A DNA stretch of 64,000 nt from Lustribacter sp965277075 (GCA_965277075.1 OZ255707.1:1674001-1738000); one strand, 5' to 3'; numbered from the stretch's first letter, positions 9,296-18,176 are shown. Program-made: numbers and translations. Notes: generated by a model from the letters alone, not told the origin.

Positions 9296-9437
9296 CTTCG
9301 TCCTTCGACAGGCTCAGGACAGGCTCAGGAAGATTACGCCCCGTCACACTGAGCCCGTCGAAGGGCAACCCCGTCACCCCGAGCCCCGGGCGTTGTTGTC
9401 CTGGGCGTCGTTGTCACCCTGAGCTTGTCGAAGGGTG
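9296..9437. repeat. cluster of palindromic CTGAGC/TTGTCGAAGG repeats in htrA-dnaK spacer
   Basis: At least three copies of one short element lie in the gene-free stretch 9283-9622. One is at 9302-9319 (orientation CCTTCGACAGGCTCAGGA), one near 9346-9366 (CACTGAGCCCGTCGAAGGG) and one near 9416-9436 (CCCTGAGCTTGTCGAAGGG), with a degraded copy near 9376-9390. The same element is clustered at 38061-38206. The copies are in both orientations, as in REP/BIME arrays. The rest of the stretch (9438-9622) is dnaK upstream sequence, in which I see no CIRCE or HAIR operator and no clear promoter. Confidence 0.8.
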
Positions 9438-9622
9438 CAACTTCTGTGCCAATTTAATTGTCACAGCAGGTGGAACAACGGCCGTCGTTCAGCGTATCAT
9501 AGGCGGTACGCCGCGACGTTTGCGGCACATTACACTCCTTGAGCCATGGTAAGCGGCAAGGCCCGAGCGGGAGCGATCTCTGACGGCTGGTCCACGCGGC
9601 TCGGAAAGCGAGACTCAAACAT

Positions 9623-11476
9623 ATGGCTAAAGTGGTCGGGATCGACCTCGGCACGACGAACTCCGTCGTCGCCGTGATGGAGGGGCAGACCCCCTCCGTC
9701 ATCGCCAACGCCGAAGGCAACCGCACGACGCCGTCGGTGGTGGCCTTCACGAAGACGGGCGAACGGCTCGTCGGGCAACTGGCAAAGCGCCAGGCCGTGA
9801 CCAACCCGGAGCGCACGATCTCCTCGATCAAGCGCCACATGGGCACGGATTTCACCGTCAAGATCGACGGCAAGGACTACACGCCCCAAGAGATCAGCGC
9901 GATGGTTCTCCAGAAGCTGGTGAACGATGCGTCATCGTATCTCGGCGAGCGCGTGACCAAAGCCGTTATCACGGTGCCGGCCTACTTTAACGATGCGCAG
10001 CGGCAAGCAACGAAGGACGCCGGCAAAATCGCCGGCCTCGACGTGCTGCGCATCATCAACGAGCCGACGGCGGCGGCGCTCGCCTACGGCCTCGATAAAA
10101 AGGGCAACGAGACGATCCTCGTGTTCGACCTCGGCGGCGGTACGTTCGACGTGTCCGTACTCGAAGTCGGCGACGGCGTTTTCGAAGTCAAGTCGACCAA
10201 CGGCGACACTCATCTCGGCGGCGACGACTACGATGCGCGCATCGTCGAGTATCTGGTCGGCGAGTTCCGCAAAGAACAGGGCATCGATCTTAGCGGTGAT
10301 CGCCAAGCGATGCAGCGGCTGACCGAAGCTGCGGAAAAAGCCAAGATCGAACTTTCCGGCACCGTGCAGACGAACATCAACTTGCCGTTCATCACGGCCG
10401 ATCAGAACGGTCCAAAACATCTCGACGTCACGATGACACGGGCGAAGTTCGAAGAGATCACTGCCGATCTGACCGAGCGTTGCGTCGCTCCGTTCAAGAA
10501 CGCGCTGGCGGACGCGAAACTCGACGTCGCGCAGATCGATGAAGTGGTCATGGTCGGCGGTTCGACCCGCATGCCGGTGATCCAGGAACTCGTCAAGAAG
10601 CTGACGGGCAAGGACCTCAACCAGTCGGTCAACCCCGACGAAGTCGTTGCAATCGGTGCCGCGATTCAAGCCGGCGTGCTCGCCGGCGAAGTACGCGACG
10701 TCGTCCTGCTCGACGTGACGCCGCTCTCGCTGGGCCTCGAGACGCTCGGCGGTGTGTCGACGAAACTGATCGAGCGCAACACGACGATTCCGACGCGCAA
10801 GACGCAAGTCTTCACGACGGCCGAAGACGGTCAGACGTCGGTCGACATCAACATCCTTCAGGGCGAACGTGAAATGTCGGCCGACAACAAGTCGCTCGGG
10901 CGGTTTCGTCTCGAAGGGATTCCGGCTGCACCGCGCGGCGTACCGCAGGTCGAAGTTACGTTCAATATCGATGCCAACGGCATCGTGAACGTGTCGGCCA
11001 AAGATTTGGGGACGGGCAAGGAACAGCAGATCACGATCACCGCGTCGACGAATCTTTCCAAAGAAGAAGTCGACCGCATGGTGCGCGATGCCGAGGCGAT
11101 GGCCGCCGCGGATAAGGCCAAAAAAGAGGAAGCCGAGATTCGCAACGGTGCGACCTCGCTGATCTACTCGACCGAGAAATCGCTCAAGGAAGTCGGCGAC
11201 AAAGCGGACCCGGCGATCAAGACCGAAGTCGAAGCCGCGCTCACCGAGCTCAAGGCCAAGAGCGACAACGGAACGTCGGCCGAGATCAAGGCCGCGACCG
11301 AGACGCTGCAAGCCGCATCGTACAAGCTGGCGGAAGCGCTCTACAAGACCACAGGCGCAACCGACGGCGCCGCGCAAAACGGCGCGAGCAGCAACGGCAC
11401 GGGCACGCACGACGAAGCACCGCACGCCGAAACGAACGACGACGTCATCGACGCTGAGTTCAAAGAGGCCAAGTGA
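9623..11476 (+). CDS. dnaK: chaperone DnaK (Hsp70)
   Basis: ATP-dependent foldase that works with DnaJ and GrpE encoded just downstream. The nucleotide-binding domain starts with 'GIDLGTTNSVVAV', followed by 'AVITVPAYFND', 'INEPTAAALAYG' and 'VFDLGGGTFDVS'. The substrate domain contains 'LLDVTPLSLGLETLGG'. The C-terminal tail is low-complexity (Asn/Gly/Thr) and ends in an acidic 'DDVIDAEFKEAK', as is usual. At 617 residues it is full length. Its TGA overlaps the GTG of grpE. No obvious HrcA (CIRCE) site is visible upstream, so heat-shock control is unclear. Confidence 0.99.
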   Translation: MAKVVGIDLGTTNSVVAVMEGQTPSVIANAEGNRTTPSVVAFTKTGERLVGQLAKRQAVTNPERTISSIKRHMGTDFTVKIDGKDYTPQEISAMVLQKLVNDASSYLGERVTKAVITVPAYFNDAQRQATKDAGKIAGLDVLRIINEPTAAALAYGLDKKGNETILVFDLGGGTFDVSVLEVGDGVFEVKSTNGDTHLGGDDYDARIVEYLVGEFRKEQGIDLSGDRQAMQRLTEAAEKAKIELSGTVQTNINLPFITADQNGPKHLDVTMTRAKFEEITADLTERCVAPFKNALADAKLDVAQIDEVVMVGGSTRMPVIQELVKKLTGKDLNQSVNPDEVVAIGAAIQAGVLAGEVRDVVLLDVTPLSLGLETLGGVSTKLIERNTTIPTRKTQVFTTAEDGQTSVDINILQGEREMSADNKSLGRFRLEGIPAAPRGVPQVEVTFNIDANGIVNVSAKDLGTGKEQQITITASTNLSKEEVDRMVRDAEAMAAADKAKKEEAEIRNGATSLIYSTEKSLKEVGDKADPAIKTEVEAALTELKAKSDNGTSAEIKAATETLQAASYKLAEALYKTTGATDGAAQNGASSNGTGTHDEAPHAETNDDVIDAEFKEAK

Positions 11477-12003
11477 ACGAGGACGCCTTCAACGCGTCGT
11501 TCGACGAGCCGTTCGTAACTGCGAACGCGTCCGCGTCGAACGGCGCGTCGGCCGACGAGTTGGCCGCCGCCAAAGCCAAAGCGGACGAGAACTATAACAA
11601 GTTTCTCTATGCGATGGCGGACTTCGAAAACTATAAAAAGCGCGTCGAGCGTCAGCTCGCCGACATCTCGTTGGCCGGCAAGAAATCGGTTCTCAAGAAG
11701 TTCTTGCCGGTGCTCGACAATCTCGAGCGCGCGTTGACCTACGATCCCGGGAGCGACGGGCTGCGCGGTGGTTTGCAAGCGACCCTGCGCGGTTTCGAAT
11801 CGGTACTCGAGAGTGAAGGCGTGAAGAGCGTCTCGCTCAAGGGCGCGCCGTTTGATCCGAAGATCGCGGAGGCGATCGGAACGCAACCGGCGCCCGCCGG
11901 CGTCGCCGACGACACCGTGCTCGAGGAAGCCGCGCGCGCCTACGTGATGGGCGACGACGTCCTACGGGCCGGTCAGGTGATCGTCGCCAAATCAGCACCA
12001 TGA
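11473..12003 (+). CDS. grpE: nucleotide exchange factor GrpE
   Basis: Releases ADP from DnaK. The 176 residues have a variable acidic or Ala-rich N-terminus, a long helix ('YNKFLYAMADFENYKKRVERQ') with the GrpE signature 'DFENYKKR', the four-helix region 'LPVLDNLERAL', and the C-terminal beta wing with 'AYVMGDDVLRAGQVIVA' (usually GYxxxxRxLRPAxVxV). GTG 11473 overlaps the dnaK stop, which suggests coupled translation. About 114 bases separate it from dnaJ. Confidence 0.95.
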   Translation: MNEDAFNASFDEPFVTANASASNGASADELAAAKAKADENYNKFLYAMADFENYKKRVERQLADISLAGKKSVLKKFLPVLDNLERALTYDPGSDGLRGGLQATLRGFESVLESEGVKSVSLKGAPFDPKIAEAIGTQPAPAGVADDTVLEEAARAYVMGDDVLRAGQVIVAKSAP

Positions 12004-12067
12004 TGAAGAGCGCGCCCACGGGGAAACACGCCTCGCCGAAATCGAGAGCGCGCTCGCGGAGTGGGGG

Positions 12068-12086
12068 CCCCACGCTCCGCGTGGGG
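12068..12086 (+). promoter_or_regulatory. perfect hairpin between grpE and dnaJ
   Basis: CCCCACGC (12068-12075), loop TCC, GCGTGGGG (12079-12086): eight perfect GC-rich pairs. An overlapping alternative pairing uses 12055-12066 with 12068-12082. It ends about 30 bases before the TTG start of dnaJ and has no T-run after it, so it may act on dnaJ translation or mRNA processing rather than termination. Confidence 0.5.
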
Positions 12087-12117
12087 GGCGCGCAGGCTAG
12101 GCCGGAGCGCCTTTAAA

Positions 12118-13143
12118 TTGAACTATAAAGATTATTATGCGATTCTCGGCGTGCCGAAAACAGCCGCCGAGAAAGACATCAAATCGGCGTATCGCAAACT
12201 CGCCCGCAAGTGGCACCCCGACGCGAATCCCGACAATCAAAAGGCCGCTGAGGAAAAGTTCAAGGACATCCAAGAGGCCTACGAAGTATTGGGCGACGCT
12301 CAGAAGCGTCAGAAGTACGACGTCCTCGGCAGCGACTGGCAACGGGCGGCAGCGGATGCCGCGCAACAGCGTCGTCAGCCGACCAGTCCGAACGTGGGCC
12401 CGAACGCCGGTGGTTTCAACTCGACTTTCGGAAACGCGAGCGGTTTTTCGGATTTCTTCGACATGTTCTTTTCGGGCATGCAACAGCGGCCGGGTCAGCG
12501 CGGCACGACGAATTTCGGCGCCGGCGGAAGCCCGCAACGCGGTGAAGACCTCGAGACCACGCTCGATCTCACGCTTCCCGAAGCGTTTGCCGGCGGGACG
12601 AAAAACGTTGCCTTGCAAGTCGACGATTTATGTCCGCGTTGCGGCGGCACAGGCACGGAGCGCGGCCGGGTTTGCCCGCAGTGCGGGGGCGTCGGTCGCG
12701 TGATGCAGACGAAGCGATTCGACGTCACGATTCCCAAGGGCGTGCGCGAGGGGCAACGGATTCGTCTTGCGGGTCAAGGGGCGGCCGGACCGCACAACGG
12801 TCCGCGCGGCGATCTCTTCCTCATCGCGCATTTCCCGGACGACGACACATGGGAGCGCAAGGGCGACGATCTCTACATCGATCTGCCCGTGAGCATGTAC
12901 GAACTCGTGTTGGGAGGCGACGTTCGCGTTCCGACGATGAACGGCGACGTCACGATGACCGTGCCGGCCGGCACCCAGAGCAACAAACTCTTACGGCTCG
13001 CCGGCAAAGGCATGCCCAAACTCAAAGCGAGCGGATTCGGTGACGAGTACGTCCGCCTCATCGGTCAGTTGCCGACGAATCTCAGCGACAAAGAACAGAA
13101 GCTGTTCCGCGAACTGGCGAGCCTGCGCAACGGCAAAAAGTAG
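12118..13143 (+). CDS. dnaJ: chaperone DnaJ with reduced zinc region
   Basis: Hsp40 co-chaperone that stimulates DnaK ATPase. The J domain starts at once ('YKDYYAILGVP') and holds the HPD tripeptide in 'WHPDANPD'. A Gly/Asn/Phe-rich linker follows. The zinc region has only two CxxCxGxG repeats ('CPRCGGTG', 'CPQCGGVG') instead of the four of canonical DnaJ. The C-terminal substrate domains are intact ('GDLFLIAHF', 'NKLLRLAGKGMP'). I chose TTG 12118: GGAG lies 10 bases upstream and it starts the J domain exactly. The protein is 341 residues. It lies third in the dnaK-grpE-dnaJ order. Confidence 0.93.
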   Translation: MNYKDYYAILGVPKTAAEKDIKSAYRKLARKWHPDANPDNQKAAEEKFKDIQEAYEVLGDAQKRQKYDVLGSDWQRAAADAAQQRRQPTSPNVGPNAGGFNSTFGNASGFSDFFDMFFSGMQQRPGQRGTTNFGAGGSPQRGEDLETTLDLTLPEAFAGGTKNVALQVDDLCPRCGGTGTERGRVCPQCGGVGRVMQTKRFDVTIPKGVREGQRIRLAGQGAAGPHNGPRGDLFLIAHFPDDDTWERKGDDLYIDLPVSMYELVLGGDVRVPTMNGDVTMTVPAGTQSNKLLRLAGKGMPKLKASGFGDEYVRLIGQLPTNLSDKEQKLFRELASLRNGKK

Positions 13144-13190
13144 TTGCAGGTCTGATCCGCGAAGCCGGCTTCTTTGCGGAGGGATTCTTC

Positions 13191-14372
13191 ATGCGCGGGT
13201 CGCTTCGGTTTTTCGCCACGTCGGTTTTCGTGTTGCTGTGCGCCTCGATGCCGCCTGGGGCCGTCCTCGCGCAGCAAACGCCGTACGAAATCAATGCGGT
13301 CCTCGCGCTGACCGGCGCGGCCGCGTTCATCGGGAAGGCCGAGCAACAGTCTCTCGAGCAGGTGGAGTTGCTGACGAATCGCGCGGGCGGCATCAAGAGC
13401 CGGCCGATCAAATTCGTCTTCTCCGACGATCAATCGAGCCCGCAGGTGAGCGTGCAACTCGCGAACGCGCTCGTCGCCAAAGGCGTGCCGGTGATTCTCG
13501 GGCCGACGTTCACCGCGACCTGCCTCGCCGTCGCACCGGTCGTCGCGAAGAGCGGCCCGGTCGAGTACTGCTTCTCACCCTCCGTCACGCCGGCGGCGGG
13601 CGGATTCTCATATTCGGCGAGCGTCTCGACGCACGACGACGCGATCGCGCTCATACGCTACTACCGCGAACATGGCTGGACGCGTCTCGGTTTGATCACG
13701 TCGACCGACGCCAGCGGCCAGCAATTCGAACAATACTTCAACGAAGCGCTCACGCTGCCGGAGAACACGGCGGTGCGCGCCGTCGGCCGCGAACATTTCA
13801 ATCCGACCGATCTGAGCGTGACGGCGCAGGCCGAACGGATCAAAGCCACCGCTCCGCAAGCGATAATCGCGTGGTCGGCGGGCACCCCGACCGGCACGCT
13901 TCTGCGCGGCATTCATGATGCCGGTTTGGATGTTCCGGTCGCCGCCGGCAACGGCAACATGATCTACGCACAACTCGCGCAATACGAGTCGTTTCTCCCG
14001 AAAGATCTGTACTTTCCCGGACGCCGGTCGCTCGTATTCGACCCTGCCGCACCGCCGGCAATCCAGCGCGCGCAGCAGACGTACTTCGATGCGTTCAAAG
14101 CGATCGACGTTCGGCCGAACATCGCGCACACGCTCGCCTGGTATCCGGCGATGCTCGTGCTTGACGCGCTACGGCATACGGGGCTCGAGGCAGGCGCTGC
14201 TCAGATCAACGACTACCTTCAACATCTCAGCGGTTGGAGCGGCATCAACGGCGTCTACGATTTTCGCAGCGGAACGCAGCGCGGCATCGGCATCGACTCC
14301 GTCGTCATCGATCGTTGGAACGCGGCAACCAAATCGTTCGTCGCGGTGAGTAAGCCGGGCGGAACGCTCTAG
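13191..14372 (+). CDS. ABC transporter substrate-binding protein, branched-chain amino-acid type
   Basis: Periplasmic binding protein of the Leu/Ile/Val (Peripla_BP_6) family, 393 residues. A signal peptide covers about residues 1-25 ('FFATSVFVLLCASMPPGAVL'). The mature start 'YEINAVLALTGAAAFIGK' and 'VELLTNRAGGIKSRPIKFV' are typical of LivJ-like proteins, as is 'LGPTFTATCLAVAPVVAKSG'. GGAGGG precedes ATG by about 7 bases. No permease or ATPase gene adjoins it, so it is an orphan binding protein here and its ligand cannot be read from the sequence. Confidence 0.88.
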   Translation: MRGSLRFFATSVFVLLCASMPPGAVLAQQTPYEINAVLALTGAAAFIGKAEQQSLEQVELLTNRAGGIKSRPIKFVFSDDQSSPQVSVQLANALVAKGVPVILGPTFTATCLAVAPVVAKSGPVEYCFSPSVTPAAGGFSYSASVSTHDDAIALIRYYREHGWTRLGLITSTDASGQQFEQYFNEALTLPENTAVRAVGREHFNPTDLSVTAQAERIKATAPQAIIAWSAGTPTGTLLRGIHDAGLDVPVAAGNGNMIYAQLAQYESFLPKDLYFPGRRSLVFDPAAPPAIQRAQQTYFDAFKAIDVRPNIAHTLAWYPAMLVLDALRHTGLEAGAAQINDYLQHLSGWSGINGVYDFRSGTQRGIGIDSVVIDRWNAATKSFVAVSKPGGTL

Positions 14373-14374
14373 GA

Positions 14375-14454
14375 GTTCGTCGGGCTTGCCCGACGAACGA
14401 CGACACGGTGGCTTCGGCAAAGCCGAAACGCGACAGATTCACGGAACGTGAATC
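14375..14454. terminator. three consecutive perfect hairpins between convergent genes
   Basis: Stem 1 is GTTCGTCGGG (14375-14384), loop CTTG, CCCGACGAAC (14389-14398), 10 perfect pairs starting right after the stop of the binding-protein gene. Stem 2 is TTCGGC (14413-14418), AAA, GCCGAA (14422-14427). Stem 3 is GATTCACG (14436-14443), GAA, CGTGAATC (14447-14454). None has a long T-run. The position between convergent genes fits bidirectional termination or mRNA 3'-end protection. Confidence 0.6.
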
Positions 14455-14458
14455 CCCC

Positions 14459-14677
14459 CTAGGGTAGCGGCGTCCCGAGCGGCGCCGGCGCAATCGGCGC
14501 CGGGGGATTCGTCGCGGCACCCGGTGCCGGGGGCGCCGTACTTAGTGGAACGGACGCCGAGGGAAGCGGCGTCGTAGCGACGCCGGGTAGGGGTGAAGCG
14601 GTTTGCGCGAGCGCGGGGATGGCGGCAAGGGCGCCGAGCGCCGCCAAACCGGCTGCGGTGAAGACGAACTTGTTCAT
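14459..14677 (-). CDS. small proline-rich secreted protein
   Basis: 72 residues: a clear signal peptide ('MNKFVFTAAGLAALGALAAI', ending 'PALAQ') and a mature part made of Pro, Ala, Ser, Thr and Gly. ATG 14677 overlaps the acetate kinase stop (ATGA), so it is probably translated from the same message as ackA. No family is recognisable. It may be an envelope or wall-spanning linker peptide, but that is a guess from composition. Confidence 0.6.
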   Translation of the reverse strand: MNKFVFTAAGLAALGALAAIPALAQTASPLPGVATTPLPSASVPLSTAPPAPGAATNPPAPIAPAPLGTPLP

Positions 14678-15801
14678 GACGCTACGCTGATACCCGCGCG
14701 CGTCGCGCGTAACGCGGTAAGCGCCATCGACCAATCTTCGCGCGCTGCGAGCCGCAACACCGGAACGCGTGACGCTGCGGACGATACGATTGCATCGGCG
14801 TCCGCTGCAACGTTCGCTGCCGGATCGACGACGATGCCGAGATAGGCGAACGGCGCGCAGATGTCGGCGCGCACGCGTGCGTCGTGCTCACCGACGCCGC
14901 CCGTGAACGCGATCGCGTCGAGGCCGGAGAGCGCCGCACTCATCGCGCCGATCGCTGCTTGCGCGCGGTGCACGAAGACGTCGTACGCGAGCGCGGCGCG
15001 CGCATCGCCGGCGGCACGCGCGGCTTGGATGTCGCGCATGTCGGACGAGCCGCCGAGCCCAAACAGGCCCGACCGCTCGGACACGATCGTCTCCATTTCG
15101 TCGATCGAGAGACGCTTCTTGCGCATATACGCGAGCAGCAAGCCGACGTCGACGTTCCCCGAACGCGTGGCCATCACAAGCCCGTCGCTCGGCGTGAATC
15201 CCATCGTCGTCTCGACGCTGCGGCCGCCCTCGATCGCGCACGCGGAGCAGCCGCCACCAAGATGCAGGCCGACCAACTTCTGGGATTTCGCGCCCAGCAG
15301 AACGGTGTTGCGCGCGGCGACATACGCGTAGTTCAGACCATGAAAACCCGCTTTCCGCCAGCCTGCAAGCGCATCCGCATACGGCAAAGCGTAGACCGCC
15401 GCGCGATCCGGTATCGTTCGATGAAACGCCGAGTCGAACGTTGCGACGTGCGCGGCACGCGGCGCACGCCGGCGCAACGTGTCCGAGATCGCGAGAACCG
15501 AGCTCGTATGCAACGGAGCAAGTTCGGCCGACTCGGCGATCGCGGCCCGCACGGCATCGTCGAACGGGACCGCGTCATTCGCCGGAAGCCGTGCGATACG
15601 CACGACGCGGTAGGCGACGACGTCAATCGCGGCGAGGTCGACCTGCGCGAACGCATCCGCGTCGTCAAGGGCGTCGATGCCGGTAGTGCTCTCCATTTCG
15701 GGCGCAACCGGAACGCCCAAGCCCGCGTCGTCCTCGACCCGCAGCACGCTCAGTTTCGCCGTGCGCGAACCCAAGTTCACGCACAGCACGCGCCGGCTCA
15801 T
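14674..15801 (-). CDS. ackA: acetate kinase, divergent
   Basis: Converts acetyl phosphate and ADP to acetate and ATP. The 375 residues include family motifs 'VNLGSRTAKLSVL' (N9), 'APLH' (H98), 'TFDSAFH' (D123), 'GFHG' (H154), 'SVETTMGFTPSDGLVMATRSG' region (Arg213) and 'GGVGEHDARVR'. Deviations: the block usually read GFHGTSH is 'GFHGLNY', and HLGNG is 'HLGGG'. ATG 15801 overlaps the stop of the phosphoketolase gene (ATGA). The pairing gives a complete route: phosphoketolase makes acetyl phosphate and this enzyme turns it into ATP. Activity is likely but not certain given the substitutions. Confidence 0.87.
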   Translation of the reverse strand: MSRRVLCVNLGSRTAKLSVLRVEDDAGLGVPVAPEMESTTGIDALDDADAFAQVDLAAIDVVAYRVVRIARLPANDAVPFDDAVRAAIAESAELAPLHTSSVLAISDTLRRRAPRAAHVATFDSAFHRTIPDRAAVYALPYADALAGWRKAGFHGLNYAYVAARNTVLLGAKSQKLVGLHLGGGCSACAIEGGRSVETTMGFTPSDGLVMATRSGNVDVGLLLAYMRKKRLSIDEMETIVSERSGLFGLGGSSDMRDIQAARAAGDARAALAYDVFVHRAQAAIGAMSAALSGLDAIAFTGGVGEHDARVRADICAPFAYLGIVVDPAANVAADADAIVSSAASRVPVLRLAAREDWSMALTALRATRAGISVAS

Positions 15802-18176
15802 CCCTCGCTCGCGCCGGACCATCGCCAATCGCGGATTTCCGGCAGATCTTCGCCGCGTTCCCGGATGTAGCGTTCGTGATCGACCAACCGGTCTTTGATC
15901 TGCGCGCGCAGGTGGCCGGTACGATTCTCGAGTCGCGGCACACGTTCGAGCACCAGCTGGGCGAGATGAAATCGGCTCAGCCCGTTGCGCACCGTCATGT
16001 CGAACGGCGTCGTCGTCGTGCCTTCTTCGTTGTATCCCCGCACGTGCAAATTATCGTGGTTCGGACGGCGGTACGTCAGGCGATGGATCACCCATGGATA
16101 TCCGTGGAACGCAAAGACGATCGGCTGCGAATCGGTGAACATCCCGGTGTAATCGTCGTCCGACATCCCGTGCGGGTGCTGCGAGGGCGGCTGCAGCGAC
16201 ATCAGATCGACGACGTTCACGACGCGTATTTTCACATCCGGGATGCTGCTGCGCAGCAGATCGACGGCGGCAAGCGTCTCGAGCGTCGGTACATCACCGC
16301 AGCACGCCATCACGACGTCCGGCACGACGCCGTCGTCGTTGCTGGCCCACGTCCAGATGCCGGCGCCGTTCGTGCAGTGACGGATGGCCGCGTCCATGTC
16401 GAGCCATTGCGGCTCGGGCTGTTTACCGGCGACGATGACGTTGACATAATTCCGTGAGCGCAAGCAATGGTCGGCCGTCGAGAGCAACGTATTTGCGTCG
16501 GGGGGAAAATAGATCCGTACGACCTTCGCCTTCTTGTTCATCACGACGTCGATGAAGCCCGGATCCTGATGGCTGAACCCGTTGTGGTCTTGACGCCAAA
16601 CATGCGAGGTCAGCAAGTAATTCAACGAGGCGATCGGGCGACGCCAAACGATGCCGCGAATCGACTCGAGCCATTTCGCATGCTGGTTGAACATCGAATC
16701 GACGATGTGCACGAACGCCTCGTAACACGAGAACAGCCCGTGACGTCCGGTGAGCAGATAGCCTTCGAGCCAACCTTGGCACATGTGCTCGCTGAGCACT
16801 TCCATCACGCGCCCGTCGGGCGTTTCGTGAACGTCGAGCGGCGAGGGTTCGGCCATCCACACGCGGTCCGTCACCTCAAAGACGTCTTGCAAACGGTTCG
16901 AAGCCGTTTCGTCCGGGCCGACGAGACGGAAGGTCGTGTCGTTCGCGCGGATGATGTCGCGCAAAAACGCACCGAGCACCTTCGTCGCTTCGGCGTCGGT
17001 TCGGCCCGGGGCATCGACGGCAACCGCGTACCGTTCGAACGGGGGCATCACTAGCTCTTTGAGCAGCAGACCGCCGTTGGCGTGCGGGTTCGCGCCCATA
17101 CGCCGGTCGCCGCGCGGCGCGAACGCTCGCAGGTCCGGCCGCAAACGCCCGTCCTCATCGAAGAGCTCGTCGATGTTATAGGAGCGCATCCATGCTTCGA
17201 GTTGCACGAGATGCTCGGCATTCTCGAAATCCTCGAGCGGCACTTGATGCGCGCGAAACGTTCCCTCGACCGGCAGGCCGTCGACGACTTTCGGTCCGGT
17301 CCAGCCTTTCGGCGTCTCCAGCACGATCATCGGCCAGGGCTGACGTGTCTCGAGGCCGTCGTTACGCGCGTTACCTTGAATCGCCGCGATGCGGTCGAGC
17401 GCCGAGTCGAGTGCCGCTGCATAGAGCTGGTGGACGGTATCCGGGTCGTCGCCTTTAACGTGAATCGCATCCCATCCGCAGCCGTACATCAGCGCGTCGA
17501 GCTCTTCGCGCGGTATGCGCGCAAGGACCGTCGGATTCGCAATCTTCCAACCGTTGAGATGCAGGATGGGCAACACGGCTCCGTCGCGCTTGGGATTGAG
17601 AAACTTGTTCGAGTGCCAGCTCGCGGCAAGCGGGCCCGTCTCCGCTTCCCCGTCGCCGACGGCGCAGAGCGCGATCAAATCCGGATTGTCGAACACCGCG
17701 CCGAACGCGTGGACGATCGCGTACCCCAACTCGCCGCCCTCGTGAATCGAGCCCGGTGTTTCCGGTGCAGCGTGGCTCGGCACGCCGCCCGGAAACGAGA
17801 ATTGCTTGAAGAGGCGCCGCATGCCGACCGCGTCGGGGGTAATGTGCGGATAAAGCTCCGAGTAGGTGCCCTCGAGATAGGTGTGCGCGACGACGGACGG
17901 ACCGCCGTGACCGGGTCCCGCGATGAAAATCGCGTTGAGATCGCGTTGCACGATCGCGCGATTCATGTGCGTGTACATCAAATTGAGCCCGGGCGACGTG
18001 CCCCAATGGCCGAGCAAGCGCGGCTTGATGTGCTCGATCCCCAGCGGTTCCCGCAGTAGCGGATTGTCCAGCAAGTAGATTTGTCCGACCGCCAGGTAGT
18101 TCGATGCCCGCCAATAGGCGTCCAACGTAGCGAGTTCTTCGCGGCTAAGCGGACCCGCAGAAAGCGTTTGCGTCAA
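15798..18176 (-). CDS. xfp: xylulose-5-phosphate/fructose-6-phosphate phosphoketolase
   Basis: Thiamine-diphosphate enzyme that splits xylulose-5-P or fructose-6-P with phosphate, giving acetyl phosphate plus glyceraldehyde-3-P or erythrose-4-P. At 792 residues it has the usual length. Conserved blocks include 'YWRASNYLAVGQIYL', 'IKPRLLGHWGTSPG', 'EGGELGYAIVHAFGA', 'VGDGEAETGPLAASWHSNKF' and 'LHLNGWKIANPT'. I chose TTG 18176, because GGAGGTG lies 9 bases before it; the ATG at 18200 has no such site and would place the GGAGGTG inside the gene. Acetate kinase follows with a 4-base overlap. Confidence 0.96.
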   Translation of the reverse strand: MTQTLSAGPLSREELATLDAYWRASNYLAVGQIYLLDNPLLREPLGIEHIKPRLLGHWGTSPGLNLMYTHMNRAIVQRDLNAIFIAGPGHGGPSVVAHTYLEGTYSELYPHITPDAVGMRRLFKQFSFPGGVPSHAAPETPGSIHEGGELGYAIVHAFGAVFDNPDLIALCAVGDGEAETGPLAASWHSNKFLNPKRDGAVLPILHLNGWKIANPTVLARIPREELDALMYGCGWDAIHVKGDDPDTVHQLYAAALDSALDRIAAIQGNARNDGLETRQPWPMIVLETPKGWTGPKVVDGLPVEGTFRAHQVPLEDFENAEHLVQLEAWMRSYNIDELFDEDGRLRPDLRAFAPRGDRRMGANPHANGGLLLKELVMPPFERYAVAVDAPGRTDAEATKVLGAFLRDIIRANDTTFRLVGPDETASNRLQDVFEVTDRVWMAEPSPLDVHETPDGRVMEVLSEHMCQGWLEGYLLTGRHGLFSCYEAFVHIVDSMFNQHAKWLESIRGIVWRRPIASLNYLLTSHVWRQDHNGFSHQDPGFIDVVMNKKAKVVRIYFPPDANTLLSTADHCLRSRNYVNVIVAGKQPEPQWLDMDAAIRHCTNGAGIWTWASNDDGVVPDVVMACCGDVPTLETLAAVDLLRSSIPDVKIRVVNVVDLMSLQPPSQHPHGMSDDDYTGMFTDSQPIVFAFHGYPWVIHRLTYRRPNHDNLHVRGYNEEGTTTTPFDMTVRNGLSRFHLAQLVLERVPRLENRTGHLRAQIKDRLVDHERYIRERGEDLPEIRDWRWSGASEG

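Noticed and set aside
9438..9622. CIRCE or HAIR operator upstream of dnaK
   Set aside because: I looked for TTAGCACTC-N9-GAGTGCTAA and CTTGAGT-N7-ACTCAAG; only unpaired fragments (CTTGAG near 9539, ACTCAA near 9613) occur, too far apart.
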